Part shown: positions 62,461 to 64,000 of the stretch, piece after piece
How the letters are laid out: each line of letters begins with the position of its first letter
Numbering within the stretch: the first letter of the stretch is position 1
NCBI GenBank assembly: GCA_923184405.1
Contig: OV299793.1
Coordinates: 489,858-553,857 of the forward strand
Length of the DNA stretch: 64,000 bases
Source of the DNA: Neisseria meningitidis
Lineage (GTDB): Bacteria > Pseudomonadota > Gammaproteobacteria > Burkholderiales > Neisseriaceae
Direction of reading: 5' to 3'
Position numbers and translations under genes: made by a program
The notes under the pieces: generated by a model
What the model saw: only the letters and a program-made list of their open reading frames with translations
Databases searched by the model: none
What the model was told of the DNA's origin: nothing

Positions 62461-62765
62461 AATTGAACATCTCCGAAAATATTTTTCTAATCGTCGGCAA
62501 TAGTGGTCAAACCAATTAAAGCAACGTTGCATTACTTTACGAAACTTTAATATTTAGGTCAATATATTTTTGGGCAGTTCAGCAGATTTGAATCGGAGCT
62601 TTCGTTTAAATCCTGTCAAAACAAATATTTGCATGAACAAAAATTGTAGTTTGGTGTAGTTTTTTCTTGTGTTTCGGGGGCGGTGCGAGGTAAATGCCGT
62701 TGACGGCGGGAACGGCGTGTCATTAGAATCCGCCCTGATTGGTCAGTCCAATTTGATGTTTGATG
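62461..62765. other. Intergenic region between the lctP stump and the gdhR-side CREE
   Basis: No gene is seen. It contains the former lctP promoter side (AT-rich, 62500-62660) and a GC-rich stretch with no recognisable repeat (GGCGGTGCGAGG near 62680). Confidence 0.4.
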
Positions 62766-62920
62766 TATAGTGGATGAACAAAAACCAGTACGGCGTTGCC
62801 TCGCCTTAGCTCAAAGAGAACGATTCTCTAAGGTGCTGAAGCACCAAGTGAATCGGTTCCGTACTATTTGTACTGTCTGCGGCTTCGCCGCCTTGTCCTG
62901 ATTTTTGTTAATCCACTATA
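62766..62920. repeat. Correia element upstream of gdhR, 155 bp
   Basis: Full-length copy with ends TATAGTGGATGAACAAAAAC and TTGTTAATCCACTATA. It ends 42 bp before the gdhR start, so its outward promoter or transcript ends could affect gdhR. Confidence 0.9.
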
Positions 62921-62962
62921 TTTCGGAAGGGTTCGGCAGGGAATCTTTATAAAGGAGGAGTG

Positions 62963-63742
62963 ATGAAACTGGTAAGGCCTCAGAAAATCAGCGATCAGGT
63001 ATTGTCGGTATTGAAGGGCCGCATCGTGGAAGGGGTTTACGCGGAAGGGGGCAAGATTCCGCCCGAACGCGTTTTGGCGGAAGAGTTCGGCGTGTCCCGC
63101 CCGTCGGTCAGGTCGGCATTGAATGTTTTGGTCGCCCGTCAGGTTTTGGAAGCGAGGCAGGGAGACGGTTATTATGTTTCGGTCAAGCCGCAGCAGGATT
63201 TTTTGCAAAGTTGGCAGGAGCTTTTGGGCAAGCATTCCAATTGGGAACAGGATGTTTTTGATTTCAGCTGCCACATCGAGGGCTGTATGGCGGCATTAGC
63301 GGCAGAACGCCGGACGGATGCCGATTTGAAGCGGATTGGGTTTTGGCTTGAAAAGTTTGAGGAGGCGTGCGAAAGCGGCAATCTGGAACATCAGAGCGAA
63401 GCCGATGTCAGCTTCCATCAGACGATTGCGGATGCGGCGCACAATTTGTTGTTCAGCCATTTGTCGGGCGGTTTGTTGAAAATGCTGTATTAGCAGACGC
63501 GCAGCAGCCTTATTTATCTGAATCAGGAAGAAGATCCGCGTCCGAAACTGATGGCGCAACACCGCGTGATGTATGAGGCGATATCAAACCGTCGGCCGGG
63601 CGAGGCTTCGGAGGCGGCAAAGGCACATTTGAATTATGTGGCAAGCAGCATCATGAAAGACAGGGAATATCAGAGCCGTAACCGCCACGCGGATACTTTA
63701 GCGCAAAACGATTTGAAGCGCGTGCAGGATTGGGAGGTATGA
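62963..63742 (+). CDS. gdhR: GdhR, FadR/GntR-family transcriptional regulator, one internal stop
   Basis: 259 residues. N-terminal winged helix: QVLSVLKGRIVEGVYAEGGK, IPPERVLAEEFGVSRPSVRS and GDGYYVSV. The C-terminal FCD ligand domain has FDFSCHIEGCMAALAAERRT, SEADVSFHQTIADAAHNLLF and HRVMYEAISNRRPGEASEAA, with the metal-binding Asp and His residues. TAG at 63491-63493 replaces a Gln codon in LYQQTRSS; the frame is otherwise intact. It controls glutamate dehydrogenase in meningococci and lctP in gonococci. RBS AAGGAGGAG lies 6 bases before the ATG at 62963. Confidence 0.9.
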
Positions 63743-63780
63743 ATACCGTTTAGACGGTCTGGTATATTCGGATGTATCGG

Positions 63781-63935
63781 TATAGTGAACTAAATTTAAA
63801 CCAGTACGTCGTTGCCTCGCCTTAGCTCAAAGAGAACGATTCTCTAAGGTGCTGAAGCACCAAGTGAATCAGTTCCGTACTATTTGTACTGTCTGCGGCT
63901 CGCCGCCTTGTCCTGATTTCTGTTAATTCACTGCA
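63781..63935. repeat. Correia element downstream of gdhR, 155 bp
   Basis: Ends TATAGTGAACTAAATTTAAA and CTGTTAATTCACTGCA. Both termini carry changes from the TATAGTGGATT consensus. gdhR therefore lies between two elements in the same orientation. Confidence 0.88.
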
Positions 63936-64000
63936 TGACCAATCATTATCAGCCTGATAAAGTATTCTACTTCATCCTTGTCTATTTCCAGCAGCAGAAA
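63935..64000 (+). CDS. Partial frame at the right edge
   Basis: ATGACCAATCATTATCAG opens a frame (MTNHYQPDKVFYFILVYFQQ) that leaves the window. The ATG touches the Correia terminus. No ribosome-binding site is visible. It could be a chance frame. Confidence 0.25.
   Translation, partial: MTNHYQPDKVFYFILVYFQQQK

Overview
This window is Neisseria meningitidis chromosome. It carries many copies of the neisserial DNA uptake sequence (DUS, GCCGTCTGAA), often as inverted pairs that end genes. It also has seven Correia elements (CREE), two 181-bp AT-rich repeats (ATR), dRS3-type intergenic mosaics and an MDA-phi-like filamentous prophage. The species call rests mainly on ccoP: a TAG removes the third haem domain of CcoP, a polymorphism described as a signature of N. 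meningitidis. A CREE between mtrR and mtrC is the second species marker.

Reading the sequence requires a warning. Almost every gene, including indispensable ones (aspS, rpsT, recC, relA, ccoNO, speA), is cut by single-base frameshifts or isolated stops. Long stretches still match their families codon by codon. The simplest explanation is base-calling error in a draft-quality sequence. Coordinates are therefore given for the whole gene, and frame breaks are listed. Only a few losses look biological: the lbpA and potD decay, the bioD, lctP and tspB-like stumps, and ccoP.

Layout. 1-2574: decayed lactoferrin receptor lbpA, then a repeat mosaic and a decayed potD. 5.4-10.2 kb: rpsT, pldA (outer-membrane phospholipase), a DUF502 membrane protein, aspS and a small periplasmic protein. 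10.4-15.0 kb: speA and speB (arginine to agmatine to putrescine) and an SLC13-type anion transporter. 15.2-16.2 kb: an L,D-transpeptidase. 16.3-19.1 kb: an AT-rich bioF-bioG-bioC island with a bioD stump, no DUS and two exact Haemophilus uptake signals, so probably imported from Pasteurellaceae. 19.2-23.35 kb: an operon of a FimV-like membrane protein, a receiver-like protein, a CvnD/MglA-like small GTPase, an unknown protein and a Roadblock/LC7 protein. This is the best candidate for an undescribed system. A tRNA-Asn follows.

23.7-28.2 kb: IS debris and an MDA-phi-like prophage (replication initiator, small proteins, major coat). 28.2-31.4 kb: hlyD and tolC of the type I secretion system, bracketed by inverted pairs of a Kingella-type DUS. 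Then come an IS630 transposase cut by a CREE, relA and grxB. 35.6-37.7 kb is AT-rich and mosaic: small membrane proteins, a CDF cation transporter between two prpF stumps, and a methyltransferase stump. 37.8-43.6 kb: an M50-family protein, tonB-exbB-exbD, an ATR and an M61 peptidase. 43.9-49.2 kb: ccoNOQP (cbb3 oxidase) and a PepSY membrane protein. 49.3-52.5 kb: recC.

52.5-61.9 kb is the Mtr efflux locus: mtrF, mtrR, then mtrCDE. The window closes with lctP and TonB-receptor stumps and the regulator gdhR between two CREEs. Iron and energy coupling (lbpA, tonB-exbBD), efflux (mtr) and microaerobic respiration (cco) are the main physiological themes.
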